Source: Ilumatobacter fluminis (GTDB taxonomy: Bacteria > Actinomycetota > Acidimicrobiia > Acidimicrobiales > Ilumatobacteraceae). Taken from it: DNA of 64,000 nt. A model generated the notes under the pieces. The model was not told where the DNA came from. It ran no database searches and was given only the letters and a program-made list of their open reading frames with translations. This document shows positions 1 through 10,464 of this stretch, piece after piece (position 1 is the first letter of the stretch; each line of letters starts with the position of its first letter). The stretch spans positions 372,001 to 436,000 of the forward strand of contig NZ_SOAU01000001.1 in the NCBI RefSeq assembly GCF_004364865.1. Reading direction: 5' to 3'. The translations under genes and the position numbers were made by a program.

Positions 1-120
1 GAAGATCAGCCCGACGATGCCGGGGACTCGGAACCGCTCGGCAACGATCGGCCCGAGCAGCACCGTGACCAACAGGATCAGCAGGGTCGCCTCGACCGTG
101 CCGACCAACACTCCGTTCAC
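1..120 (-). CDS. Monovalent cation/proton antiporter, N-terminal fragment cut by window edge
   Basis: Reading leftwards, a GTG start at 118-120 is preceded by an AGGAGGGG-like ribosome binding site (124-131). The 40 codons visible encode a short hydrophobic segment (LLILLVTVLLGPIVAERF) followed by RVPGIVGLIF. This is the usual first helix and LGPxxAERxxxPGxVGLI signature of Kef/CPA-family Na+ or K+/H+ antiporters (family knowledge). The protein would sit in the cytoplasmic membrane. It is divergent from the RHS gene at 348. The rest lies outside the window, so subfamily and substrate cannot be judged. Confidence 0.6.
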   Translation of the reverse strand, partial: MNGVLVGTVEATLLILLVTVLLGPIVAERFRVPGIVGLIF

Positions 121-347
121 TCGCCCCTCCTCGTGCGCCGGTCGGCGCTGCCGGCCGAACGCTAGTGCGGCGAACCGATGCGAACGGACGATGTGAGCGT
201 GCGCGACCGCCGCTGGCGACGACGGACGGACGGTGCCCGCGCGGTACCTGTCGTATAACGCTGGACGCTCTCGGCGATTTGCTTTAGCGTCGTCCTCGGC
301 CGGCGGCGGACGTCGGTCAGGCGGAACAGGGAAATGGGGAGGGCGCC

Positions 348-3300
348 ATGCGCGTCTCTGGTATCAAGGCGGCGCTGTTCGGTGCTGCCGGGGCGGGTCT
401 CGTGATCGCGGGTGCAGTCCCCGTGCTGTCGGAGAATCCGGAGCGGGTGGCAGCCGAAACGCTCCAACCGATCGATCCGCAGGATCCGACCGAGCACGGC
501 GACAGTCCGGTCGACGGCCTCGAGTACGCCGACCCGACCGAGGCACTCGGACTGGTCGACGCCCCGGAACCGAACCACGAAGGCACGGCGACGCTGTCGT
601 TCCCGATCGACGTTCCACCGGGCCACGGCATCACCCCCGAGCTCGTGGTGAGCTACGACTCCTCCGGCGGCAACAGTTGGATGGGCGTCGGCTGGGACCT
701 CGGCGTCGGCGAGATCGCCGTCGATACCAGCTTCGGCGCGCCGCATTTCAGCGCCACGCACGAGAGCGAGTCGTACTCGCACGACGGCGACCTGCTCGTT
801 CCGAACGCCAACGACGCTGCATGGGAAGCGCGCACGGGCCAGACCCGTCGCGACTTCACCCATCAGGTGGAGGAGGACTTCGCCGAGATCATTCGCCACG
901 AAGGCGCTGGCGGCCCGGCGAACTACTTCTGGGAAGTCCGCGAGAAGGACGGTGGCGTGAAGTGGTACGGCGCCACCCCCGACGACGGTGGGCCGGCACC
1001 GTCGGTCGCTCCGACGCTCGACGAGAACTCGGTGGTGCGGGACGAGAACGGCAACATCGTCCGCTGGCTCCTGTCGGCGGAACGCGACATCGGCGTCAAT
1101 CTGATCCGGTACGAGTACGACATCCAGGACTACACGTTCGGCTCGAACGGCTGGGAGGCGGTGTCGAGCTGCAATCCCGCCGACGACGTCTGCGGCCAGC
1201 ACCCGTACCTCGATCGCATCATCTACACCGACGCCACCAGCGTGATCACCGGCTTCAACGGCGCGCCGTACGAGATCGACTTCATCCGCGAGAGCGAGAT
1301 GCCCGGCAAGAGCCTGCCGGTGCGCATCGACCCCGACGTCAACGCTCGCCTCGGCTACGTCGACGTCACCGCCGACCGCCTCGCCCGCATCGACATCTCG
1401 TGGGGTGCTCCGCCGCGCACCGGCGCCCCGAGCGACTACACCGACCTCGCCGGCCGCTACGACTTCACGTACACCACCGGATGGTTCGGCAAGTCGCTGC
1501 TCGAGACCATCACACAAGGTGTGTCCGACCCCCACGTGCACACCATCGAGTACTTCAACGAGCTCGGCCCGGCCAACACCAATCCCACCACTGGATGGGA
1601 CGGTGCCTCCGAGTGGACGACGACCGACGAGGTCGACGTCGTCGACTTCAGTACCGAGTGGGACGTCTCGTTGCTCGGCGGTTCGGTCAGCAACGCCGGT
1701 TCCGGCAACATCTACATCGGCTTCAACCCGGCGGCGCCGTCGAAGACCGGCTCGTTCGGTGTCGGCCTCGAACTGAGCGGGAGCGACACCGATGCCGTCG
1801 CCGAGTGGGTCGACCTCAACGGCGACGGACTGCCCGACAAGGTCTTCCTCGACGGCAGCGCCGTGAAGTTCCGTCTCAACACCAGCGGAGCGAACGGCAC
1901 GCCCGGCTTCGGGGGTGATCTCGGGACGGCTCCTGGTATCGACTCGCTGTCGAAGGACTCCGACTTCGCGTTCCAGATCTCCGGCGAGGCGTACCCGCTG
2001 GTCGCCCTGGGAGTCGGGACCGGCCTGTCGTTCTCGTGGTCGAGCCACTATTTCTCCGACGTCAACGCCGACGGACTGGTCGACTTCGTCAGCGGTGGCT
2101 CGGTGCTGTTCAATCACCTCGACGCATCCGGGGTGCCGACGTTCTCAGCCGACAGCGGCGACACGGTCGTCCCGCTGGAGCCCGCGGCGCTTCCGGTGAT
2201 CTCGAGCGAGCAGTTGGAAGAGATCAACGAGCAGTTCGTCCTGCAGAATCCACCGATCGACACGGTTCGCCGATGGGTCGCACCCTTCGACGGCACCGTC
2301 GAGATCGACGCGACCGTCGCGCTCGACACGACCGGCGGGTCCTCCGTCGACGGTGTTCGGGTCGCCATCCAGCAGAACGGTTCCGAGGTGAGTGCGGCCA
2401 CCCTCGACTCTGGTGGTACGACCTCGGCGTTCACCACGCCGATCACTCGCGCGGTCGCCGCGGGTGACCGCATCTACTTCAGGGTCGGGGCGAGGACCGA
2501 CGGCCAGAACGACCTGGTCGACTGGGACCCGACGATCACGTATCAGGGCGTCGGTTGGAGCGCCGACGCCAACGGCTTGTCGCAGACCACCTACGACGCA
2601 GGCAGCGACTTCACCTTGGCCGGTCGCCCCGACGACACCGTCGCCATGCCGTTCGCCGGCACGGCGATCGTGAACGGCACGATCGACGTCGGTGCAGCGC
2701 TCACCGACGGCATCGACGTCGTCGTCGTTCGCCACGTCGCTTCGCTCAGCGGATCCGAGGTCGTCACCTCGCCGGCTGGACCGGTCGTCGCGGCCACCAT
2801 CACCGCCGGGAGCACCGGCGTCACCAACTTCACGACGAGCGTCCCCGTCTCGGTGGCCAACCAGACCTCGGGCAGCGACACGATCGTCGTCGCCGACCGC
2901 CTGGAGGTGTACGTCGCTGCCGACTCCCCGGTCGACCTGGGCCAGATCGACTGGGACGCGACCATCACCTACGACGAGTCGCTCCCGGTCCTGCGCGCGG
3001 ACGGCAGCGATGCGAGGCAGACGCCGCAGGGAGATCCGTCACCGAGCCCCCTCTTCGAGCACCCGGTTCGTCCTCACACCGAGTTCTATCCGGGGCTCGA
3101 CCCGGCGAGTCCAGCGGCGGCCACGTCACTGCCCGACTCGTTCACGGCCCGCCTCCGCGTGAACGCCCTGGCGGACGATCCCGGGAGCGCCGAAGCCGTC
3201 GTCACGTTCAAGAACACGAACGGCATCGTTAAGTACACACGGTCGCTCACCGACGACAGCAACGACGAGTTCGGAGTCGACCTCAGCTCCATCAGTGGTG

Positions 3301-6300
3301 CCGACTACTTCGTCGACATCTCCGTCCGCAACGGGACGTTCACCCGGGGCGGCCTCGACCTCGTCCACTTCGATCGCGAGACGTCCCCCGACAACTGGAC
3401 CTCGATCGACAGCCGGTTGCGATGGACCGGGCTCCAGGGGATCTTCCCCCTCTCGTACCGTGGCTGGGGTGTTGCCGGCTACACGGCCGCCGACTCGCTC
3501 GCCACGAGCGCGATCGTCGAGTCCGCGTTCGAGATCGACGACAGCCAGTTCAACGAGTCCACGCCGGTGTCCGAACCCGACCGTGGCGACGTCAGCCTCG
3601 ACGAATCGTCGGCCGAGCCCGCCTACGCGTTCATCCCCGCCCCGCAGTCGGGCGATGGCACCCCGAGTGATCCGTTGGTGCCCGACCGGTGGAACGGGCC
3701 GCGCGAGGAGATCTGGGCGGACGGCACGAGCGCTCGCACGTCGCGCCTCATCACCGACGTCTCATCGCTGACCGACCTCGGTTCGTCGTCCGGATCGGGC
3801 CAGCGTTCCGCGCCGACCCGACTCGGCATCGGCGGGCCTGGGCTGACCCTCATGTTCGGTGCGGGTCCGTTCGGTGCGTCGGCCGGCCTCTCGCCGTCGT
3901 GGGGCATCACCGACTTCGAAGACCTCAACGGTGACGGCTACCCGGACGTCGTGTCCGCAGGCAGCGTGACCTACACCGACCAGCTCGGTGGCTACGTGGC
4001 ATCGCGCGACGTCGACGGCACCGACGTCACCAATCAGGACCTGACCTTCTCGGTGAGCGGCGGTCTCGACTCCGGCATGGTCGACATCATCCCGAACTCG
4101 AAGGGGTCGACGAACGCGACGACCGGACCGTCCGCAGCCAAGGGACAGGATGCCTCCGACGAAGGCCCGGCCTACTCGATCGGCGTGTCGGGCGGTGGAG
4201 GCTTCTCCTGGTCCTCCCCGAACGCGTCCGGCGGCGACGACGGACCGGGCGACGGCGACAACGCCGCCCAGTTCGGCGAGCTCGAGGCCGACGCCGGTGA
4301 CGGCGGCGCGGCGATCCAACGAGCCCTGTCCGACGTCAACGGCGACGGCATCGCCGACCGCGTGTACACCGACGCCCAAGGCGTCTGGGTCCACTACGGC
4401 CTCGGCTACGGCTTCACCGAGAACTCCATCAGGTTGGGGACCGGCGGCTTCGAGAGTCGCGAGAGCGCCTCCGGTGGCGCCGGCCTCGGCTTCTCCCTCC
4501 CGTACGGGGAGTTCGGCGGCGGGATCAACTTCCTGTGGAACTCCGACTGGAACCGCTACGGCTGGATCGACCTCAACGGTGACGGCATCCTCGACCAGTT
4601 CCATCGCATCGGTGAGAGCGACGTCAAGGTGCGCTTCGGCACCGGCAGCGGCCTGCTCGGAGCGATCGACTACGGCGACCTCGTGAACGTCGAGCTGTCG
4701 CCGGGCATCACGTCGAACCAGCACTTCGCGCTCGACCAGGCGTCGGGCATCGGCGGCGGCGTCAGCGCCACCGCCTACATCGGACCCCTGTGTCTCGTGG
4801 CGTGCTACCTCGTGATCGGCGGCGGTGGCGGCTACAACCAGACCCAGACGACGTCGACGGTCGAGATCGAGGACATCAACGGTGACGGGTTCGCCGACGT
4901 GCTCAGCTCGACCAACGACAACGCCGTGACGGTGGCCCTCAACAAGCAGGGCAAGACGAATCTGCTCAAGTCGGTCACCAACCCGCTCGGCGGCTCGTTC
5001 AGCGTCGACTACCGACGCGACGGCAACACGACGACGCACCCCGACTCGATCTGGGTGCTCAGCGAGATCGTCGAAGACGACGGCCGTGACGCCGGTGGCC
5101 CCGACGACGCTGCCGGCGACGGTGACGACGTCTACAAGCAACGCATCACCTACGGCGACCTCGGCTACTCGCGAGTGCACCGCGACTCGCTCGGCTACGG
5201 CGCGGTCCGGATCGAAGAACTCGACGACGCCGACGGTCTGCTCCGGGCCACCGAGCACACCTACCTCAACGACAGCATCTTCTCCGCCGGTCTGCTGACC
5301 GAGGTGACCTTGATCGACGCCGACGGCACGACCGAGGTTCGCGGCTCGACGGTGGAGTACCAGTTCCTCGACGTGCTTGCCACCGGCGGCGACCCGCACG
5401 ACCCGGCAGTGCTGACCCCGAGCGTCGTCGGCGAGACCGACACCGTCGGATCGCGGGGACGCTCGATCGCCCCGCTCGCCACCGCACACAGCGAGTACTG
5501 GTACGACGGCGGCTCGAAGATCTTCGAGTGGCGGATCGAGTACGTCTTCGACGGCCTCGGCAACGTCCTCGAGGAGCGCGACCTCGGCGATCTCGCCATC
5601 GCGGGCGACGAGCTGACGACCACGCTCTTGTACAGCGCCTGTGATATCACCGGTGCCACCGGCAACGGCTGCCTGGCCGATCAGGTTGCCGCGGCCGGTG
5701 TCGTGCCGTCACCGTTCCAGTCGCCCGGCACCTGCATCAACTGGGCCAGCTACCCCGGAGCGATCACCGTCACCGACTCGACCGGCGTGGTGCGAGCACG
5801 CTCCGGCATGTCAGCGCTCTGCGACAACGGCGCCGTCACCGAGCAGCGCGTCACCGTGTCGCCCGGGATCGAGGCGATCACCAACATGACCGTCAACCAG
5901 TACGGCGACTACGAGCTGATCATGGCGCCTCCGGGCGAGGACGGCGATCGTTACACGGTGCGGTACACCTACGACGATGACCGCCACACCGACGTCGCGA
6001 TGGTCGAGGAGTTCGATGTCCACCAGTCCGACGCGGCCGCTGCACTGGCGGGTGGGGTCGATCCGGCTCGCGACCAGGTCGGTATCACATCGACGGCGAC
6101 GTTCGATCCGCTGTCGGGCCGGGTCGCCTCGCGCACCGACGCGAACGGCGCCACGCGTCGGTACGTGTACGACGAGCTGGGACGCAACGTCGAGATCTCG
6201 AACATCGCCGTCGGCGGTTCACCGACCGCGTTGATCACGATCGAGTACAACGCCAACGACCCCGCCTATGCGCACGCGATCGCACGTCACCAGGACATCT

Positions 6301-9300
6301 TCGACGGCAACGACCTCGCAGGTGCCGACGACGGTGCGGGTGACGACACGACCGCGACGATCGACACGGTCACCTTCGTCGACGGCCTCGGACGGATCAC
6401 CCAGACCAAGCGCGACGCACGGATCGTGGCGCCGGGCGAAACGGTGCCGCGCAACACCCGCCAGGTGACGGGCAGCGCCCGTTTCGACCAGTACGCGAGG
6501 CCGGTCGTCGAGTTCGGACCCGTTGCCGACGACGGCCCGGCCGGTTCGTTCACGACTGCGGCATTCGACGGCAACCCGACGACCCTCGCCTACGACGTGG
6601 CCGACTTCCTCACCGAAGTGGTGGAGCCGGGTGCGCGCACGACCACGTACGAGTACCCGATCGAGGCGCCGACCACCGGCGACCCGGTACTCGGGCTCAC
6701 GGTGGAGACCGACCCCGAGGGCCGGGTGACGACGCTCGCCGAGGACGTCCGCGGGTTCCAGCATCTCGTCATCGAGACGCCACCCTTCGGCTCCGACCCG
6801 GCGATGACCACCCGCTATGTCGTGACGCCATTGGGCGAAACCACGCAGGTCATCGACTCGACCGGTGCGAGCACGTCGTACAGCTTCGACATGCGCGGTG
6901 ACACCACGTCGGTGACCACACCGAACTCGGGTCTGACGACCTTCGAGTACGACCTCGCCGGCCGCCGCGCCGCGAAGGTCAACGAGATGATGCGTGCCGC
7001 AGGCACCGAGACCTCCTACGGGTACGACCTCGATCGTCTGGTGACGGTCGACAACCCCGGGCTGGCCGACGACGTGGTGTACGAGTACGGACTCGACAAC
7101 AGTGACGGCCGGTTCACCGCCGGGCGCGTCAAGCGGATCGACGACCGGACGCGCATCGCCGACAACACCTACGGCCCCGGCGGCGCGCTGGTGTCGCAGC
7201 TCGTCGAGGTGAAGCGTCACAACTGGGACCCGACCCTCACCGAGGAAGAACTCGAGAAGTTCCGGTGGACCACCGAGTGGAGCTACGACGGTCTCGGTCG
7301 CATCCACACCGTCCGATACCCGGACGCCAAGACGCTCGGGACGGTGCCGTCGGCGACGTCGGTCGCCGGTCTGACGGCACCCGACCAGCTCGCAGGCCTG
7401 ATCGAGGAGGTCGACGAACCCGGCGAACTCGTCGTGTACGACTACGACTCCGGTGGCATGGTCCGCAGCATCGGCGGTGCCGAGGCCGGCATCACGTACG
7501 TCGAGGAACCGATCGATCAGTTCATCGACGGCGTCCAGACGACCGTCTTCGTCCCACGTCCGATCGAGCACGAGTACGACTACCTGATCGATCGGATCTA
7601 CGACCACCGCCTCCTGTCGATCGAAGACCAGCTGGGCAACTCGGCCGTGACGACACGCGTCTACGACGCCGACACCTCGTGGCTCACCGAGATCGTCACC
7701 ACGTCCGCCGATCCCGACCCGCTCGTGACCGACCGCGTCGAGCTCCAGGACATCGAGTACAGCTTCGATGTCGTCGGGCGGCCGCTCACCTACGAGAACG
7801 ACCTCCCGTTCGCCAACCGCGCCATCAACGGCGGTTCGACTCAGCAGTCGTTCCTCTACGACGGCTTCGGCCGGATCGTCGGCTCGGCGGGCACGTTCAA
7901 GCTCAAGAGCGACACCGAACAGCGCTACACGTACGGTGTCGAGTTCACCCCGGCCGCGCCGTGGAACATCGTCAGCAAGGATCAGCACGACGAGTACGCG
8001 ACGCTGCGCCCGAACGGCTCCGACAAAAAGGTGTGGACCACCGACGAGACCACGTACTCGTTCGACCGCACCCTCGGAACCTCGGGCGGCCCGCTCCACG
8101 TCGTCGCCGACGAGCGCACCGACGCCGACGGCGCCACCCAGGTGTACGAGTACGTCTACAACTCGAACGGCGCCATCGAGACGATGCTGGCCACCGAGGA
8201 GACGAGCATCCCGTCGACGGGCAAGGGCAAGGGCAAGAAGCAGCAGCCCAGCGAACCCAACGAGTGGGATCGCACCTTCAGCTGGAACTCGCTCGACCAG
8301 ATGACCAGCGCCGACGACGGCAGCGAGCTGCGGATCTTCGCCTACAACGACGCCGGCGAGTTGTACATCCAGGACGGCAATCTGCTCGCCGACGACGGCA
8401 CCCAGCTCAGGGAGTCGGGCGCCGGGCCCGAGACGATCTTCCTGAACGACTGGGTGACGATCCGAGCCCAGAAGATCTACAAGCACACCTGGGCGGGAGA
8501 CGACCGACTCCTCGTCAAGATGGACACCGACTTCACGTACGAAGACAAGCAGCTGTACCGGCACACCGATCTCGTCGGCTCGACGAACATCGTGAGCGAC
8601 GTGCAGGGGCGCGGGTTCCAACGCCACGAGTACCTGCCGTCGGGTGAGATCTGGATCGACGACCACAAGGAAGAGATCCGCACACCGTTCCAGTTCGCCG
8701 ACGGGTATTACGAAGACCTGTTCGACCTCGTCTTGTTCGGGGTGCGGTGGTACGACACCGAGCGCGAGCTGTTCCTGTCGCCCGATCCGGTGCTCGTGAA
8801 CGACGTGACGGCCCTGATCGACCAGCCGGCGCTCGGCGGTGCGTACACCTACGCCGCCGGCAACGGGGCATCGATCATCGACCCGAGCGGTGAGCGGTTC
8901 TTCTTCGCTCACCAGAAGAACCAGGTCGCCGCGCAGATCGAGGCGAATCTCAAAGACGTCGAGGACCAGGGCAAGACGAGCACCCTCGCCAAGGGGATCG
9001 GTCAGGCGTTGCGCGCCAAGCAAGCCGAAGCCAAGGCGGCCCAGGAACGGGCCGAGCTGCTCGACCCGAACCCCTTGATCGAAATCAACCTGGTGAAGCG
9101 CACGGTGAAGTTGGGCGCTCCGTACGGCCCGCGCAAGAAGTGGGAGCTGCCGGACAAGTCCGGTCCGGCCACCGACGGCACCGGCGATGCAGCGCCGCCC
9201 GCCGGAGCCGGCGCCACGGGGTCGAACGGCCAGCCCGACCCTGGCGGCACCGGCGCCCAACCAGGACAGACGAGCGCAGACACGTCGAACGTCGACACAT

Positions 9301-9410
9301 CGTCGAGCCCGGCGGCGAGCAATAGCTCGTCGTCGAGTGACACCTCGTCGAACCGGAGCCCGAGCGGTTCGAACGGACCCTCCGCCGAGGATTCGTCGAG
9401 TACGGGGTGA
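348..9410 (+). CDS. Giant secreted SpvB/FG-GAP/RHS (YD-repeat) protein
   Basis: A 3020-residue protein with a strong RBS (GGGGAGGG) just upstream of ATG 348. An N-terminal signal-like helix (about 8-26) suggests export. Residues ~78-320 match the SpvB/TcaC-type opening (GTATLSFPID..., SYDSSGG, GVGWDLG). Six D-x-N-x-D-G FG-GAP/VCBS-like calcium motifs lie near residues 489, 571, 1191, 1328, 1407 and 1508. A TcdB-middle-like stretch follows near 1540, then many YD repeats from ~1850 to 2780. The RHS core ends with RELFLSPDP (~2804) and DPSG (~2845). The last ~170 residues are a charged helix and a Gly/Ser/Thr-rich tail with no toxin domain I recognise, and no immunity gene follows. It is probably a cell-surface or secreted polymorphic-toxin-like or adhesion protein. 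Confidence 0.9.
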   Translation: MRVSGIKAALFGAAGAGLVIAGAVPVLSENPERVAAETLQPIDPQDPTEHGDSPVDGLEYADPTEALGLVDAPEPNHEGTATLSFPIDVPPGHGITPELVVSYDSSGGNSWMGVGWDLGVGEIAVDTSFGAPHFSATHESESYSHDGDLLVPNANDAAWEARTGQTRRDFTHQVEEDFAEIIRHEGAGGPANYFWEVREKDGGVKWYGATPDDGGPAPSVAPTLDENSVVRDENGNIVRWLLSAERDIGVNLIRYEYDIQDYTFGSNGWEAVSSCNPADDVCGQHPYLDRIIYTDATSVITGFNGAPYEIDFIRESEMPGKSLPVRIDPDVNARLGYVDVTADRLARIDISWGAPPRTGAPSDYTDLAGRYDFTYTTGWFGKSLLETITQGVSDPHVHTIEYFNELGPANTNPTTGWDGASEWTTTDEVDVVDFSTEWDVSLLGGSVSNAGSGNIYIGFNPAAPSKTGSFGVGLELSGSDTDAVAEWVDLNGDGLPDKVFLDGSAVKFRLNTSGANGTPGFGGDLGTAPGIDSLSKDSDFAFQISGEAYPLVALGVGTGLSFSWSSHYFSDVNADGLVDFVSGGSVLFNHLDASGVPTFSADSGDTVVPLEPAALPVISSEQLEEINEQFVLQNPPIDTVRRWVAPFDGTVEIDATVALDTTGGSSVDGVRVAIQQNGSEVSAATLDSGGTTSAFTTPITRAVAAGDRIYFRVGARTDGQNDLVDWDPTITYQGVGWSADANGLSQTTYDAGSDFTLAGRPDDTVAMPFAGTAIVNGTIDVGAALTDGIDVVVVRHVASLSGSEVVTSPAGPVVAATITAGSTGVTNFTTSVPVSVANQTSGSDTIVVADRLEVYVAADSPVDLGQIDWDATITYDESLPVLRADGSDARQTPQGDPSPSPLFEHPVRPHTEFYPGLDPASPAAATSLPDSFTARLRVNALADDPGSAEAVVTFKNTNGIVKYTRSLTDDSNDEFGVDLSSISGADYFVDISVRNGTFTRGGLDLVHFDRETSPDNWTSIDSRLRWTGLQGIFPLSYRGWGVAGYTAADSLATSAIVESAFEIDDSQFNESTPVSEPDRGDVSLDESSAEPAYAFIPAPQSGDGTPSDPLVPDRWNGPREEIWADGTSARTSRLITDVSSLTDLGSSSGSGQRSAPTRLGIGGPGLTLMFGAGPFGASAGLSPSWGITDFEDLNGDGYPDVVSAGSVTYTDQLGGYVASRDVDGTDVTNQDLTFSVSGGLDSGMVDIIPNSKGSTNATTGPSAAKGQDASDEGPAYSIGVSGGGGFSWSSPNASGGDDGPGDGDNAAQFGELEADAGDGGAAIQRALSDVNGDGIADRVYTDAQGVWVHYGLGYGFTENSIRLGTGGFESRESASGGAGLGFSLPYGEFGGGINFLWNSDWNRYGWIDLNGDGILDQFHRIGESDVKVRFGTGSGLLGAIDYGDLVNVELSPGITSNQHFALDQASGIGGGVSATAYIGPLCLVACYLVIGGGGGYNQTQTTSTVEIEDINGDGFADVLSSTNDNAVTVALNKQGKTNLLKSVTNPLGGSFSVDYRRDGNTTTHPDSIWVLSEIVEDDGRDAGGPDDAAGDGDDVYKQRITYGDLGYSRVHRDSLGYGAVRIEELDDADGLLRATEHTYLNDSIFSAGLLTEVTLIDADGTTEVRGSTVEYQFLDVLATGGDPHDPAVLTPSVVGETDTVGSRGRSIAPLATAHSEYWYDGGSKIFEWRIEYVFDGLGNVLEERDLGDLAIAGDELTTTLLYSACDITGATGNGCLADQVAAAGVVPSPFQSPGTCINWASYPGAITVTDSTGVVRARSGMSALCDNGAVTEQRVTVSPGIEAITNMTVNQYGDYELIMAPPGEDGDRYTVRYTYDDDRHTDVAMVEEFDVHQSDAAAALAGGVDPARDQVGITSTATFDPLSGRVASRTDANGATRRYVYDELGRNVEISNIAVGGSPTALITIEYNANDPAYAHAIARHQDIFDGNDLAGADDGAGDDTTATIDTVTFVDGLGRITQTKRDARIVAPGETVPRNTRQVTGSARFDQYARPVVEFGPVADDGPAGSFTTAAFDGNPTTLAYDVADFLTEVVEPGARTTTYEYPIEAPTTGDPVLGLTVETDPEGRVTTLAEDVRGFQHLVIETPPFGSDPAMTTRYVVTPLGETTQVIDSTGASTSYSFDMRGDTTSVTTPNSGLTTFEYDLAGRRAAKVNEMMRAAGTETSYGYDLDRLVTVDNPGLADDVVYEYGLDNSDGRFTAGRVKRIDDRTRIADNTYGPGGALVSQLVEVKRHNWDPTLTEEELEKFRWTTEWSYDGLGRIHTVRYPDAKTLGTVPSATSVAGLTAPDQLAGLIEEVDEPGELVVYDYDSGGMVRSIGGAEAGITYVEEPIDQFIDGVQTTVFVPRPIEHEYDYLIDRIYDHRLLSIEDQLGNSAVTTRVYDADTSWLTEIVTTSADPDPLVTDRVELQDIEYSFDVVGRPLTYENDLPFANRAINGGSTQQSFLYDGFGRIVGSAGTFKLKSDTEQRYTYGVEFTPAAPWNIVSKDQHDEYATLRPNGSDKKVWTTDETTYSFDRTLGTSGGPLHVVADERTDADGATQVYEYVYNSNGAIETMLATEETSIPSTGKGKGKKQQPSEPNEWDRTFSWNSLDQMTSADDGSELRIFAYNDAGELYIQDGNLLADDGTQLRESGAGPETIFLNDWVTIRAQKIYKHTWAGDDRLLVKMDTDFTYEDKQLYRHTDLVGSTNIVSDVQGRGFQRHEYLPSGEIWIDDHKEEIRTPFQFADGYYEDLFDLVLFGVRWYDTERELFLSPDPVLVNDVTALIDQPALGGAYTYAAGNGASIIDPSGERFFFAHQKNQVAAQIEANLKDVEDQGKTSTLAKGIGQALRAKQAEAKAAQERAELLDPNPLIEINLVKRTVKLGAPYGPRKKWELPDKSGPATDGTGDAAPPAGAGATGSNGQPDPGGTGAQPGQTSADTSNVDTSSSPAASNSSSSSDTSSNRSPSGSNGPSAEDSSSTG

Positions 9411-9426
9411 TCGCCCGGCGGCTGGG

Positions 9427-10131
9427 CTACTCGTCCGCGGCGCCGGCGGGCAATTCGAGTTCGACCCAGATCGGCGCGTGATCGCTCGCGGTCGTGCCCT
9501 CGACGACTCCGGAGGAGGTCGCGTCGGCGAACCCTGACGCAAAGATGTGGTCGAGGATCAGGTTCCGTCCGCGTCGACGATAGGACGGCGTCGTCGACGA
9601 CACCTTCTCGAGGCCGACGCCTCGCAATGTGTCGGCGAGCGCGCGTACGCCGCGCGCGGTGACCGTGTTGAAGTCGCCGCCGACGACGGCCAGCTCGAAC
9701 GGCTGCCACCCGACGTCTTGGGCCACCGCTGCGAACTGCTCAATGCGACGCGCCAACGAGAGCAGCGGGATCTCGGTGTGCACGCTGTAGCACGACACGT
9801 CGTGGTCCCCGACGCCGACGACGGCGTGGGTCGCACTGCGTGCCTGTCCGTTGACCGACGCACGGTGGGGGAGTGGGATCTCGGCCGTGCGACGGATCGG
9901 CCATCTCGTCACGACCGCGTTGCCGAAGTCGCGCCCGGTGTTGGCGTGGAGGCCGGTCGTCGCATACGTGTAGTTCGCGCTGAACGCCTCGGCGACCGTG
10001 GCCGTTCCCGGCTCGTCCATCTCCTGGAGCAAGAGCACGTCGAAGTCGCGCATGTCGGCCGAGTCGGCGATCTCCCGAGCGGCCATCGCCGCTTCGATGC
10101 CGTACTGGATGTTCCACGAAACCACTCGCAT
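9427..10131 (-). CDS. Endonuclease/exonuclease/phosphatase-fold protein
   Basis: A 234-residue protein when started at ATG 10129-10131, which has GGAGGG 8 nt upstream and begins directly with the family opening MRVVSWNIQYG. An earlier in-frame start at 10173 adds 14 residues with no family match. Motifs of the Mg-dependent EEP superfamily are present: WNIQ (Asn), LLLQEMDEP (catalytic Glu), GGDFNTV (DxN) and a terminal SDHAPIWVEL (SDH). Typical substrates are nucleic acids, inositol phosphates or phospholipids, and the sequence does not decide between them. No signal peptide is visible. It is convergent with the RHS gene, with only 16 nt between stops. Confidence 0.85.
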   Translation of the reverse strand: MRVVSWNIQYGIEAAMAAREIADSADMRDFDVLLLQEMDEPGTATVAEAFSANYTYATTGLHANTGRDFGNAVVTRWPIRRTAEIPLPHRASVNGQARSATHAVVGVGDHDVSCYSVHTEIPLLSLARRIEQFAAVAQDVGWQPFELAVVGGDFNTVTARGVRALADTLRGVGLEKVSSTTPSYRRRGRNLILDHIFASGFADATSSGVVEGTTASDHAPIWVELELPAGAADE

Positions 10132-10222
10132 GTCAGCCGCCCTCCGAGCCCGCGCCCACGGTATCCCGGACACTCGACGGGCACGAGCGTGGTGGACCGA
10201 GCTGGCATCCGAGTAATACCTG

Positions 10223-10235
10223 TAGGATTCTTACC
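10223..10235 (+). promoter_or_regulatory. Probable -10 box of a leaderless vapBC promoter
   Basis: TAGGAT at 10223-10228 is exactly 7 nt before ATG 10236, the spacing expected if transcription begins at the start codon. No Shine-Dalgarno sequence is present, which agrees. A convincing -35 element is not seen. Confidence 0.4.
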
Positions 10236-10463
10236 ATGCGCGTCACCCAGAAGGGCCAGGTCACCATCCCGAAGGACCTCCGCGATGCGCTCGGAATCGG
10301 CGCCGGCACCGATGTCGAGTTCGAGCGCAACGGCGACACCATCGTCGTCCGCAAGACGAACGTCGAAAACGGCCGCGGACGCCAACTCGTCGAGCGTCTA
10401 CGCGGACGAGGTGACGTTGCGATGACGACCGACGAGATCATGGGCCTGACCCGAGGGTCGTGA
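10236..10463 (+). CDS. vapB: AbrB/MazE-type antitoxin (VapB-like)
   Basis: A 75-residue protein with a complete SpoVT-AbrB swapped-hairpin DNA-binding domain: RVTQKGQVTIPKDLRDALG, then GTDVEFERNGDTIVVRK (residues 2-40). The C-terminal half (RGRQLVERLRGRG..., TTDEIMGLTRG) looks like the toxin-neutralising tail seen in VapB proteins. The stop codon is followed after one base by the GTG start of the PIN toxin, so the two are one operon. By analogy the protein binds its own promoter and masks the RNase. Confidence 0.85.
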   Translation: MRVTQKGQVTIPKDLRDALGIGAGTDVEFERNGDTIVVRKTNVENGRGRQLVERLRGRGDVAMTTDEIMGLTRGS

Positions 10464-10464
10464 C

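Noticed and set aside
162..2117. 651-codon reverse frame opposite the RHS gene start
   Set aside because: It is the antisense shadow of a strong coding region with signal peptide and SpvB motifs. The translation is Val/Arg/Asp-rich without domains.
6219..9542. 1107-codon reverse frame opposite the YD repeats
   Set aside because: Long antisense frames are common in high-GC DNA. It has no motifs and spans two real genes.
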